Shown here: in pieces, positions 1 through 11,100 of the stretch
How the letters are laid out: every line of letters starts with the position of its first letter
Numbering within the stretch: position 1 is the stretch's first letter
Origin: Tetragonia tetragonoides
Lineage: Eukaryota; Streptophyta; Magnoliopsida; Caryophyllales; Aizoaceae
Assembly: GCA_038025085.1 (NCBI GenBank)
Contig: CM076141.1
Coordinates: 14,634,001-14,698,000 of the forward strand
Direction of reading: 5' to 3'
DNA length: 64,000 nucleotides
The notes under the pieces: generated by a model
The model's database searches: none
What the model saw: only the letters and a program-made list of their open reading frames with translations
What the model was told of the DNA's origin: nothing
Position numbers and translations under genes: made by a program

Positions 1-600
1 CAATTTTTTTTTTCCTTCCAATTTTTTTATTTTGATCCGATTTATTTTGCTAAGGTTTTTTCCTTCTGCAAGTAGTTGTACGCTACATCAATAGGCAAAA
101 ACAGAAGATGAGAAGATTTCACTAAACAGACAAGCAATAAGATATGTTTAATCATAAAATTGAGAGCATCACTAACTACTGTTTAATCATGCAAAATGAA
201 ATTTCAGCACCAAATAATCATAAGTACCATGGAAATTCCGTAAAAATAACAATTCTTCTAATCAAAAGTGTTTTTTTAAAGTCAATAAAATTCACAGAAA
301 ATTCCGGTTAGAGAGGGTGAGTTAGCTTTAATTCACAAAATTGTTGTTTGTACTGAATTTTCATGGTACTTATGATTATTTGGTGCTGAAATTTCGTTTT
401 CATTCAGCTTTGTGTAAGTAACTATATCTCCAAAGTAGTTAGTGATGCTCTCAATTTTATGATTGACCATATCATGCTTGTTTGTTTAGTGTAGTCTTCT
501 CATCTTCTTTTTTTGCCTATTGATTTGGCGTACAACTACTTCGAGAAGAAAAAAAAAAACGTAACAAAAAAAATCGGAAGAAAAAAAAAATCGAATCAAA
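1..600. repeat. Foldback (large inverted repeat) element
   Basis: Bases about 1-245 are an imperfect inverted copy of about 345-600, separated by roughly 100 bp. The best matching stretch (about 75-240 against 350-540) includes AAGTAGTTGTACGC, AATAGGCAAAA, AGAAGATGAGAAGA and ATTGAGAGCATCACTAACTA on opposite strands. Both outer ends are A/T-run rich. No ORF lies inside. The left arm may continue beyond the window. It resembles a foldback or MITE element able to form a long hairpin RNA; the family is not assigned. Confidence 0.75.
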
Positions 601-613
601 ATAAAAAAAATAG

Positions 614-1686
614 AAAATTCGATGAAAATAATCCCAAGTTTGAGCAGTCAAACAAAAATAATCCCAAGTTGAAAAGTGTACAAAAATAATCCTAAGTTGT
701 CATTTTTGTCACAAAAATAGTCTGTTACCTTAAGCCGTCTATTCTGTTACTTAATTAACGCTAATTTGAACTAAATCCTCTTTAACTTCATTGATTCTCT
801 CTTCTTTTTTTTTTTGCTAACCCTCCATCTCTCTCCTCACCAAACCCACTCCTCTTCCTTCTTCCTCCCACCTCCCCTCCTTTCTCTATCACGTATTCCA
901 CCACTGCCACCACCACCCTCCCTCTCCTCAGCCAAGACCACCTCCCAGCCCTCCCCCACTTTGTATCTCCATCCTCCCCAGTCCCCATTGCCTCCCAAAT
1001 CCTTCTCTCTCCTCGACCCCGACCACCCACTAATAATCCACTATCACCCCATCTCTCTCCACATCCCACTCCTCCTTTAGCCACCCCCAACCCCATCCCC
1101 ATAAACCACTACCGGCGATCACCCCCTCTCACAATCTGTCATTTTCACCGCCCATCACCGCAACCGCCACCCCCACCCCCGCTCAGAACTAATATACCTT
1201 CACTTAGTCATTTCGTCAAACACCTTCTGTGCGCTCATCTTCATCATGAAACCTTCACCAATTTTGCTCACACGCGTCAAAACCCACACGTGTCACTTGG
1301 TGGTGGTGGGCTACTGGCGGCCTTCTTGCGTGATGATTGGAATTTGGTGGCGGTGTGCTAGTGGCTAAAATGGTGAGGAGGGTGGTGGGCTGGTGGCTGA
1401 CATGGGAGGAGGAGAGAGAAAATTCAGTTTGAAAGGGAGAGGGGTTTTTTTTCCCTAAAAAAATAATGGAAATTTTTATTATTAAGAATTAAAACACATT
1501 AATAACATAATAATTAACAATAAGTAGGTCCAATTAGTGCTAATACTAACGGATTAGGACGGCATGAGTATCAGGTCCAGTTTTGTGATAAAAATAACAA
1601 CTTGGGATTATTTTTGTACACTTTTCAACTTGGGATTATTTTTGTCTGACCGCTCAAACTTGGGATTATTTTTATCAAATTTTCCT
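614..1686. mobile_element. Non-autonomous TIR transposon with ~100 bp terminal inverted repeats
   Basis: The left end (614 to about 718) and the right end (about 1582 to 1686) are inverted copies about 100 bp long. Each holds three direct copies of the word AATAATCCCAAGTT spaced about 30 bp apart. The interior is C-rich on the left and GT-rich on the right, and its short ORFs look like composition artefacts. Long TIRs with internal sub-repeats suit a Mutator-like (MULE) element. Flanks (AAAAAAAAT against TAATAAAAT) only weakly resemble a 9 bp target duplication, so the superfamily is tentative. Confidence 0.7.
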
Positions 1687-1927
1687 AATAAAATTGAAGA
1701 AAAAAAAAATCGAAATCCTATTGGGAATTATTTTGTTAAACATGTATATATGAGAAAATCACACTTCCTTACCTCTATCCGAACCTAATAGATGTATATG
1801 TTGGGAAATAGTTCTCAACAGAAGCTATATGGGAAATTAGTTTGCTAATCATGTATATTTGAGGAAATCACACCTGAATGTTTGTTAGTATAAAAAAAAA
1901 AGAAGCTGTATGTTTGTTCTAATTAAT

Positions 1928-2107
1928 GGGTCTGTTCGGCAATAAATAGTTGTAGCTGTAGTCTTAGCTGTTTTATTGGTGGTTAGCTGTTGAACTAGCT
2001 ATTAGCTGTCCTGAGTGGTATGTAGCTGTCATTAGTTTACTTGGTTGAGTGTTCGATAAAGTTAGTTGTTGGGTTAGCTGATTAATGCAAAATGGCATAA
2101 AAGGGCA

Positions 2108-2198
<91 letters not shown>

Positions 2199-2767
2199 GT
2201 GTGAGACCAATTCACAATAAAATGGGGTCACTATTTCGAAATGCAAGGATCATTTTTTTATTAACCGTGATCTATATTTCACTTAAATGTGACACTCGTC
2301 TCACCGAAAATTATAAAAAAAACTGTCTTATAAATTTTGTTGCGTGTGTTAAAAACTAAACACAAAAGACAAAGAATGTATAAACAAAATTAATCACCTC
2401 TTCTTTTGAGCTGGCTTCAAGGCTTGAGCTCCATGCATCATTTATTTACTGTATTACTCATCCACTCTCTCTCTCTCTTCAAGTTATCATCCCCATATTT
2501 AACAGTGGTACGTGGTATTAAGGAGGGATAAATTTTTAAGAGTGGCACTTGATGAATAAGAATAAGGTAGCGCAAACCTGGAATCAAATATATGAACACT
2601 GCCATTTAATGCCTAAACGTTTGTATTGCTAACATTTCAAAAATGCTCCCACAATCATTGAATGCTACCAGAAAAAATTGTTACCGAATACCAAACATTG
2701 GGCTTTGAAGTGGTTGACAAATTCAAACCACCAAACTCTGCTTCAAACGCCATTACCGAACAGACCC
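1928..2767. mobile_element. MITE-like TIR element (Harbinger/hAT type), 840 bp
   Basis: The block starts with GGGTCTGTTCGGCAAT and ends with its near-perfect reverse complement (ATTACCGAACAGACCC), about 16 bp of TIR. AAT flanks both sides as a possible 3 bp target duplication. An (ATT)n microsatellite lies inside. There is no coding sequence, so it is non-autonomous. The 3 bp duplication favours a Tourist/Harbinger-like element over hAT, but not conclusively. Confidence 0.6.
2110..2198. repeat. (ATT)n microsatellite
   Basis: About 29 uninterrupted ATT/TTA triplets. On the minus strand they make a spurious poly-isoleucine ORF. Confidence 0.95.
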
Positions 2768-3170
2768 AATAACCACATTTAATAACGTACGGCAATGGCA
2801 CACAGAAGCTCAAACAACTTCTCTCTTCATCATGATCAGTTGATCACCATTCACCGTAGTTCAAATTAAATTTTAACACAAACATAGTTGTACCTAAAGG
2901 CAAAAGAAAATACTAGTAACAAAGAACAAGAAATAACAAGTAACTACTCTAATTAACTAAATTAAAGATTCCTTCAAAACAAATACTCTATTAATACCAA
3001 GTTTTGTGTAAGACCAACTTACATGAGGTCACTATTTAGAAAAATATAGGGGTCACTATTTAGAAAAATATAGGGGTCACTCATCATAAACTGTAACTTG
3101 TTTTACATAACCATGGTTCTTGTCTCACCAAAAGTTATAAAAAGACCGTCTTAAAAAAAAATTTGTAAAT
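2198..3170. repeat. Dispersed GTGAGACCAA / GGGGTCACTATTT repeat, two copies
   Basis: Two related segments (about 2198-2335 and 3004-3165) run from a G-TG-AGACCAA start through ACA...GGGGTCACTATTT to GTCTCACC-AAA-TTATAAAAA. The second contains a 24 bp tandem duplication with GGTCACTATTTAGAAAAATA at 3031-3076. A related GTGACTCATACA version appears near 41.93-42.03 kb. No ORFs are supported between 2770 and 3700, and the ORF at 3349-3654 has no recognisable domain. Confidence 0.5.
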
Positions 3171-3699
3171 AAATATGTAAGAACTAGAGTATTGTATTTT
3201 TGGTAATTTTGTTACATGTGGCACGATTTGTAATTATATTGATATCAATATGATATGAATTTGCCAATGATTTAATCTTGATTTAGTGGTTAAGAGTTTA
3301 AGACTGAGATTTTGAGTATGAAAACGAACTAAAACAAATTGAATTAAAATGAATCTTATAAATAAATTTCCCTCTCTTGCTTACACGAACAATCGTTTAT
3401 GTTTATCACCTACTGTAAGTGCTGATAAACTTCAACTCAATAATCTATCCAATAAGTTTATTATGAGGCGGCCTCAAAATGAAGCCATCTTTATAAACAA
3501 TTATGACATCACCATAACGTCATACTTGTATGAGATGACCCACTTTGAAACTGCCTCATACAAGTTTTTGTGTAATCTTTATGTGTTTAGATCCTTCCCA
3601 TTATTTTATTGCTTGTCAATATCCTCATTGATGATCATGATTCATGGATCATGAGTATTATTCTTTCATTTCCGTTTCTTTTTGTTTACATAATACAAA

Positions 3700-5460
3700 A
3701 ATTGGTCTTAACTTTTTGAGGGAAAGACTAAGGAGGTCATTCATTCTCTATTAATATCTTCAAATCGGATTGAAGAGCTGCATCAACGTTGGTAGGGAAG
3801 GACGCCTCTCAAAATCGGCATCCTAACTCTCATGATTGCACATGTGCTAACTCATGGGCTACGCTATTACAACTACGCTTAACCAAAGACCACCTCACAC
3901 TACGAAAACAATTATCTTGAGCTATATCATCATCAATAATTAAACTAAAGCAACTAGCAGGACTCCTATTAACCTTCGACAAAGTATTAAAAACAGCTAG
4001 ATTATCCATCTCCACTATGATATTCTCGAACCCGTAGGTGTGGGCTAACTAAATACCCAGCATCATGGCCTTAGCTTCTGCAATCTCAACCTCCCATGTC
4101 ACAGAAAAGTTCATTGTAGCCGCTGCCAAGGGGAACCCCGACTCATCTCTGTAAATGATGACCACAGACGAGCAAACATCACCAAGATGCCCTGCATCAA
4201 CGTTAAGCTTCACCACTCGCTACCGGCGCAGCCCTACTGCTGTACTTCGGTGCCCCCAGCCCCCGCGGGCAGGCAACCACCTCACGATCAAGCTTGACAA
4301 GCAGCTTGTCCACATAAACCTTCACTTCCATGGGTGATCAGACCAAGCCCTCAAAAATACGCTTATTACGTGTCTCCCGTGTAGCCCACGTAAACACACA
4401 AAAACTCCGAAATTCATCACCATCAAGCTCAGGCTTCAACTCTTCAATCCAGTTGCGAAATGAACGAAAGCCACGAGGTTTTGTAACCTTTAAGTCACTT
4501 GCATCCCATATAGCTTGGGCAAGAGGGGAATCATGAAGAGCATGGATGCCAGTTTCCGGACACCAATTACACTCCTCACCTATATTTTCAATCCGGCGAT
4601 GTAGCCCCGCCCTTGTAGGTAGTTCTTCCTTGCTAGCTTGCCACACGAATGTTTAGAACCGAGGTAGCACTTGACACCCCCAGATTTTGTTCCTTAGCGA
4701 CTTATCATAAGACGACGAAGACGGAGCGTGATTGCTTGTTGACATAATGCCATGGTAGGAACTTCTCACAGAAAAGCGACCATTACGGTCCCAGCTCCAA
4801 CATGGAGTATCCTTTGGCAAACGAACACTAATGGGTATGGCCATGATACGATCAACATCAATTGGTAGGAAGAAATGCTGAATAATATCCTTGTGCCAGC
4901 ATTTAGAAATAGGATCAATTAAGCAGCTCACACAGACACTCTGAAGATCATGGCGGCGGGGCGTGAGGACACGGTGAGGCCCATTCCCGGGAATCCAAGG
5001 ATCATCCCAAAATTTAATTTTCTGCCCATTTCCAACTCGCCAAATCATCCCTTTCCGTAATACCCACTTTGCCTCGCAGATACCACGCCAGTAATAGCTA
5101 GGATTACTCTTGAATGAAGACGAAAGGTAATCCCCAGTAGGATAGTATCTAGCATTAAGCATATCACCAAGTAACCCCCCGCCTCCATTCATCAACCTCC
5201 ACGATTATTTAGCAAGCAAAGCCCAATTAAAAGCTTTCATATCACGCAGACCAAGACCACCCTCGCATTTTGGTTTACAAAGATTTGCCCAGGAGAGCCA
5301 ATGAATTTTTCATTCATATTTTCTCTATCCCCAAAAGAATGAGAAAACATAAAACGTACCTCATTAAAAAAACTTGTTGATTTAAAAACACTCATCACAT
5401 AGGTAGGGCCTGCTAGGGTCATTGCCTTTATTAGCACTTCCATGCCCGCTTAAGATGATA
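3700..5460 (-). mobile_element. 5'-truncated LINE remnant (RT tail, zf-RVT, RNase H)
   Basis: Read on the minus strand, broken ORFs follow the order of the C-terminal half of a plant L1-type LINE ORF2. First is the RT tail (5443-5237, EVLIKAM..PTYVMSVF). Next is the spacer with WRVGNGQKIKFWDDPWIPG (5195-4653). Then comes a zf-RVT region with ECNWCPETGIHALHDSPLA (4646-4338). Last is an RNase H end with VEMDN-like and SCNSVAHELAH motifs (4015-3830). Frameshifts and stops separate them, so it is dead. The 5' part (endonuclease, RT core) is absent, as expected of 5'-truncated retroposition. The 3' end is placed only approximately. Confidence 0.85.
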
Positions 5461-6120
5461 ACAAACCTGGTCCACACCTGCAACTTGTAAAAATTGGTTT
5501 TAATTTAATATAGCCTATAAGAAAAACTACACAGGAAACAAATATCATACTTTAGACTTTATTAGAGCGAGGAAAGGAGGTAAGGTGTAAAAACATAAAT
5601 GAAAGAAAAACAAATTCTTTTTTATCACTAGATTATTCATGGTTAGCTACGCTGCTGTTAGTGTGTTATGTTGCTACCATATAATTTTCTTTGAACTAAT
5701 ATCAAAAATTTTTTTTTGATATTATTTTTACTACACTATCTAGACCATACGACTAGCATTTCAAATTCAAATAAAAAGAAAAGAAACATCCATCTTTCAT
5801 ATAGATTTATTTATTAAGTTTTTTTTTTTTTTTTTTTTTTTTTGATAAGAAAGTTTTAATAACAACCAAAGTGCAATATAAATTTGGACCAAAAAAAAAA
5901 GTGCAATATAAATTTATAAAGATCATGTCCTGATTCTTGCTTGAGAGAAATAAATAAAAAGTAGTGAAAAATATTACAATAAAACTAGAAATACGGTTAT
6001 ATACATTGCAAAATGCAAATCCTGTATTATAGATATACTAGTGGAGTATGGTGTTTGCAGTAGAAATAAAATGATGAAGTTAGCATTATAAACACTAAAA
6101 TAATTAAATGCACCATTATA
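5461..6120. other. AT-rich intergenic or intronic stretch, no gene seen
   Basis: It contains a T-run at 5821-5843 and a short direct repeat of AGTGCAATATAAATTT. It could be intron sequence upstream of the lectin exon, but no upstream lectin exon is visible. Confidence 0.4.
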
Positions 6121-6268
6121 GGAGTACTTTTTTTTGGTTGGGATGAGGCCCAAATTAAAGGCCAATACAATATTCATATATTGGGGGAAGCGTGGATGGG
6201 GGATTTGAAGGTGAGACCTAATGTACCCAACACCTCAATCTTAATTACTAGGCCAAGACATCATCATT
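6121..6268 (-). mobile_element. tRNA-derived SINE
   Basis: On the minus strand the head reads TGGCCTAGTAATTAAGATT (box A-like), followed by a box B-like AGGTCTCACCTTCAAATCCC. The body ends in an A-run (T8 at 6128-6135 on the plus strand). A 17 bp direct repeat, TTAAAT(G/A)CACCATTATA, lies at about 6104-6120 and 6270-6286, consistent with a target-site duplication although about 7 bp separate it from the T-run. It sits just upstream of the lectin exon. Confidence 0.6.
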
Positions 6269-6310
6269 GGTTAAATACACCATTATACTAATAATGCATA
6301 TACATGACAG

Positions 6311-7526
6311 GTCAACGCTTGAAGCCTCTTGGGTAACCGCATCAGCCACTAAGCCTGTAGAAGATGTATCAGCCTGGAATTGCACATTGTTCAAGCCCAG
6401 TATTGTAGATTTCGGAGAGGACAATCGTCTAGTGAAGTTTGAGCATTACCAGCTAGGAAGGTTATTGTCCGTGGCGTATAACTCAGCTCAAAAACTCTGC
6501 TTATGCCTGCACTTCCACCCGAAGGCCATTATGGTAGCAGCATCCAGAGTGGTGGATTACGACTCTTTGGTGATATTGCCCAAACGAGTGGCATTTTCGG
6601 GCGACAATAGCTACTATCTCCAAGCTCATACTGTTGACGATAGGCCTTACCTCGAATTTGGGAGTTCAGATCTTGGGTCCAAATGGGTTGGGGACGAGGT
6701 GTATCCCACTGATGACGGCCTTTATCGTTTTAAGAATATTCACTATGGCAGGTTTTGGAGGCGTAGCCCTAACTGGATTTGGGCTGACTCTACTGACACC
6801 AGCAATGACAACCTTGACACATTATTTCAGGCAGTTAAGGTTGATGACAACAGTAATGTTATTGCTCTTCGTAACATGGGCAACAAACATTTCTGTAAAC
6901 GACTTACCACTGAAGGCAAGGAAAGCTGCTTGAATGCTGGCATCAGCTACATCACAAGAGAAGCCCGGTTGGCGGTTGCTGAGCCCGTCCTTACAAGGTC
7001 AATCAAATCGGTTGTATATCGCTTAAAAGATCAAAAGATATCTGGCGAAACCCCTTTGGTAGTGGCTACGGAGAGCGCCACCAACCCATTTAATACCACT
7101 AACAGAATGACCATTCAATTTACACACACTAACACTACTACCAAATCCTGGAGTAACAGTATCTCCCTCAAGTTGGGTGTCACAGCCACTCTCAAAGCTG
7201 GTGTCCCGGGTTTTGTAAAAGGAGAAATTAAAGTTTCAGCCGAAGTCACCAACCAGTATCAGTGGGGAGAGACTAAGACAGAGACCAACACGACAACTGT
7301 TAGCTACGCAGTGGACGTGCCTCCAAGGTCCATGGTTGTAGTAAACATGGTTGCCGTTAAAGCATCCTGCACTATCCCATTCTCTTACACTCAAATCGAC
7401 CAACTTACTAATGGCGAGCGTATTTCTGTGAACTTGGAGGATGGTGTTTACACGGGCGTCGATTCCCTCAGGGTTGATTTTCTTCCCACCGCGGCGGAGC
7501 CCTTGCCTCGTGAACAGTGGAAGTAA
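6311..7526 (+). CDS. Amaranthin-type lectin with C-terminal aerolysin-like domain (N-terminus missing)
   Basis: The open frame runs from 6267 to the TAA ending at 7526, but its first 14 or so codons lie in a SINE target repeat. A plausible splice acceptor (ACATGACAG) precedes 6311, so this is likely the last exon. From the ORF start, residues about 25-95 match the C-terminal half of an agglutinin (amaranthin) domain (TLFKPSIVD..LGRLL..CLCLHF). Residues about 105-245 are a complete second agglutinin domain (FSGDNSYYLQAHT, NWIWADSTD, LDTLFQAVKVDD). Residues about 250-410 are rich in Thr/Asn/Ser beta-strands (TIQFTHTNTTTKSWSNS, WGETKTETNTTT), typical of aerolysin-like pore-forming folds. Known chimeric amaranthins bind carbohydrate and act in stress or defence. 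The first half-domain has no visible exon, so the gene may be truncated. Only the frame and domains are directly seen; the function is family knowledge. Confidence 0.8.
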
Positions 7527-8289
7527 TTGTTACTACCACTACTACTACTAGCTAGTAAGTGGTACGCAATTATGAAACCCACTTTGCTGCTTCAACCTTC
7601 TCTATGCATGGAGTTCATCTATACTTTCCATTTCCAGCTGTGTGTCTCACTTATTTGTCTAGTCTGGTGTGTACTTTCTTTTAAAAGTTGTTGGGTGTAT
7701 TATTTGAGAGTTTTGTGCATTCATAACTTTATGCTTGGTGTGTATAAGGCTTGACCTTATTTAATTAAGTTGTTTTTATGCGTCAGTTTTGTATGCAAAT
7801 CAAATCTGTATGTACCTGTAAGGACACAGGTTTTGCTGTACCTGTCTATGCCCTTCACAGAAGATGATGTTTCAGTGTCAACTTTGTATGATTGCATACT
7901 ATAGCTTCAATAATTAACGACGCCGATTCAATACTATCTTTTACCATTCATGTATGTTTTGTCCGAAGGAGAAATCATGCATTTTATTTTATTTTTTTTT
8001 TCTTTTTCTATTAGACACATTTCATCTTAAAATTTTCCATCAAACGGCATAGTCGGTACAAAAACAAAAAAAAGAAGTAAAAGCACACACCAAAATTAGA
8101 CATGAAAACGTCTCCGAGCAATAGCATTAAACAACAACAAAATAATTGCACCAAAAAACAAAAAAAAAAACAACAACAACAAACTATATTCAATAAAAAA
8201 AAGTTGACTAACCCACACAATTATAATCATATCATAATATCCTCTCAAAAAAAAATCATATCAAATAATCAATATATATATATTATAGA
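7527..8289. other. 3' flank of the lectin exon; no further gene
   Basis: T-rich sequence consistent with a 3' UTR (about 7527-7920) and then an A-rich tract (8050-8290). The short ORFs in both strands are low-complexity. Confidence 0.4.
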
Positions 8290-10155
8290 CTTCAGGTGAG
8301 ATGGGTAGTTACAGTGAGATGGTGAGAAGTGATCTAGACCTTTGAATAGAGTAGATCCTACGCCTAGAAAAATCGCGCGTGTTTTCAGCTGACCCTCATT
8401 TATTGTTTTTTCTTTTCAGCCCACAAAAGTCAAATGTCGTCAAATTCTCATTCTTTTTCCTCGTCAGTTCCCAACTACAGTACGAAGCGCTCTCTCTCTC
8501 TCTCTCTCTCCCCATCATAGTTGAGTAAAGCCCTAAATCGAATTCAATTCTTCAAGATCAATTTGCTCCTTTGGAAGGCATGGCAAGGTTGATTTCTCTC
8601 TCTCTCTCTCTCTCTACAAAGTTTTCCGAATTTTGTTAATTTGAGAAGTTAGGGTTGAGAATTATATCACAGTGATAGGATATGGAAGTAGTTGATTCGC
8701 GTTTTGTTTCATGGAATTGAAGCTAATACAATATATTTTGTGCCAATTACATTAAAGAAAGTTGAATGATTTTGGAATTGGAATGGATGTGTACCTGTTA
8801 GAAATTTTGCCATCGTCTTAGTTTGAAGATTGTGTTTTCAGTGATTCGTGTATTGAAGATTTTCGGAGTGTTTGAGGTAATTCAATTAGGTTTCGTCTCT
8901 GTTCTTTTTTGAGGTGAAATTTAGTTGCTTAATAATCAGAGAACATCTATCTTTTTTCCCATGCGCATTTGGTTCTTGATGACCTACTACTGTTAGGTAT
9001 GGGAAAGTGTCTTATTTAGGATGAATGTATGATAGAAAACAATTGCAATTGCCTAATTACTGACCTGCACCAATTACGTATACATTTCTGAGAAATGGTT
9101 TGGGAGTTATATGCACTTAACACAGTAGTGATTTTAAAAAGTCATTCATATGCCAATGTGAGTTTTTATTGTAAGTGACCCCTAATTTCATTGGAATTAA
9201 GTGACCCCCTTATGTTCCTTATTAGTGACCCGTTAAGCTTAGCCACAATGTAAATAAACACCTTATTAGTGTTTCATTGAGTGTGCTTATTTCATATAGT
9301 GCAAAATGGTCCACGATGCACACACTCATTGCCCTTTGACAACTTAAAGTGACCCCTTGTACAACCAAAAGTGACTCACTCAAAAACATAAAATGACCAT
9401 TATGTGCATGATCTTAGAAATGTTGATAAGGTGTAGAAAGCTATATTACTTGGTTTATGTCATTTAATATTTTGAAACCTATTAGCTCAAATGGTAGATT
9501 ATTCATGGTGACCTGGGTTGGTAGCATGGTACCACAGTCGGGAGGAAAAAGAATAACATTATTCGGGTGCTATTTTCAGTGGTGATGGATGATGGTTTGA
9601 ATAGAGATTATGCTGGCTTCTGGTGTAGAAGTGTTGTTGCGATACAAATGCTAATTAGTGTAGCTTGGCAAAGCTGTTTGTTACATCCTTTGTCTCCAGA
9701 GTAACTTGACTTAGGGGACAGTCAGGCATCCTGAAAAGTGAAAGTTTGGTGAGATTTAGGGGTTTGGTGAGTCTTAAAATGGTCACAAGGTTTGTACGAC
9801 ATGCGTTCGCTTATCATTCTATAAGTGATTCAACAATGTTAAAAGTGACATCTCTTTCCTTTTAAAGTGACCCCTCATTTCTCGATTTATGTTTTACACC
9901 GAACTCCGTTAAGGTTTAGGGGTTTCGGTGTAAAATGCCCTAGAATCTAATTGTACTCTCTCTAGTGAAGTATCTAGAACATGAATTGTGTTCCTAAGAA
10001 TTACATGAACATATGGAAGCTAGCTTTTTGTTGCACCCATCACATTCTTATATTGCCACTAAGATAGTTGGTCGTTAAAGTACATCCAAGTATCTGTCAT
10101 TTATTTTAACTTCAATGTATGTATTATTTTTCTTGATTGTCCCCTGTATTTTTCT

Positions 10156-10226
10156 AGCCTTTTAGCTCAATTGGTAGAGCAATGTGCAAATGCACAAGAA
10201 TGTAGGTTCGAATCCTACATAGGCCA
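10156..10226 (+). pseudogene. tRNA-like sequence
   Basis: It contains a clear A box (TAGCTCAATTGGTAGAGCA) and B box (GGTTCGAATCC) with a perfect 5 bp T-stem. The D-stem GCTC/GAGC pairs. The acceptor stem pairs 5 of 7. The anticodon arm is TGTG-CAAATG-CACA, so the loop has the wrong length and no anticodon can be assigned. It is probably a decayed tRNA gene or an RNA polymerase III promoter-bearing repeat. Confidence 0.5.
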
Positions 10227-11027
10227 TCAAATGGGAGAATACAAACCGCATGTTAAACTGAAAGTGACCCCTATTTAGCTAAAAAGTAGCCGCTACTTAA
10301 CTAAAAAGTGACCCCTCTCTTTTTTTAAAATGACCCCTAGAATTGCTCTTTAATTGTAACTTTTAGTTTGTTGATACCATTTTTCCTTCACTATGCAGTG
10401 TTTGCTTTTAAATTTTCGTTTGTAGATATTGACAGATACTGTCCTATAAGTGATCCGTCATGCAATCAAAAGTGACTCCAATTATTAAGTAGTAGCCTAT
10501 GTAGAATTCGAACCTACATTCACTGAAAAAGAGACCTGCAACAGCCAACACTCAAGAACATAGCCAACACTCAAGAAATAGGGGTCAAACCAACACGTCC
10601 CTTCTTGATTTTCTGAATAAGTGATAAAGTATCACTTCCAGCTGAACTTTCCTGTAACCAAGCCTCTGAACCACTAGTATACCAAAACAACCAGCTGTAT
10701 GCCTTCGGACAGTTCCGCGGACCCCCGGGCCTTCATCCGCTTGGCTTCCACAACCACAAGCTTCCCGTCACAAATCTGATAATCACCCCTGATTCCACAA
10801 ACTTCCCGTCAAACACCGCCACATCAGAATTTATTTTAACAGTACCCGACTCAGGTGACACTCTCATTCACTTATTTATGACTAGAAGTGACCGTTTGTA
10901 CAAGCAAAAGTGACCTCTTGCACAACCAAAAGTGACCCATTTAAAAACAAAGACTGACATGTAAGTAGCATAAGCTACTCAAAAAGTGACCCAAAAAACT
11001 AGAGTCACACTCTAATATATAAACTCA

Positions 11028-11100
11028 TAGCCTATGTAGGAATCGAACCTACATCCTCATGTGCAATTGCACAGTGCTCTACCAATTGAGCTAATGTAGC
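11028..11100 (-). pseudogene. tRNA-like sequence, inverted relative of the one at 10.16 kb
   Basis: Minus strand: TTAGCTCAATTGGTAGAGCA (A box), a palindromic anticodon arm TGTGCAATTGCACA, and GGTTCGATTCC (B box) with a perfect T-stem, followed by ATAGGC. The anticodon arm cannot form a normal 7-nt loop and the acceptor stem is poor. A third fragment (T-arm only) lies at about 10493-10516 and a fourth weak A-box fragment at about 9484. Confidence 0.5.

Noticed and set aside
788..1102. Overlapping ORFs on both strands with Pro/Ser and Gly/Arg runs
   Set aside because: Composition artefact of the C-rich interior of a TIR element; no domain.
1973..2215. 80-codon minus-strand ORF rich in isoleucine
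   Set aside because: Translation of the (ATT)n microsatellite.
4155..4536. Plus-strand ORFs over 4.1-4.5 kb
   Set aside because: Shadows of the minus-strand LINE RNase H and zf-RVT region.
7527..7754. ORF continuing after the lectin stop codon
   Set aside because: Lies in the probable 3' UTR; hydrophobic, low-complexity, no homology recognised.
10156..10226. Functional tRNA gene
   Set aside because: The anticodon loop has the wrong length and the acceptor stem pairs only 5 of 7, so only a tRNA-like call is kept.
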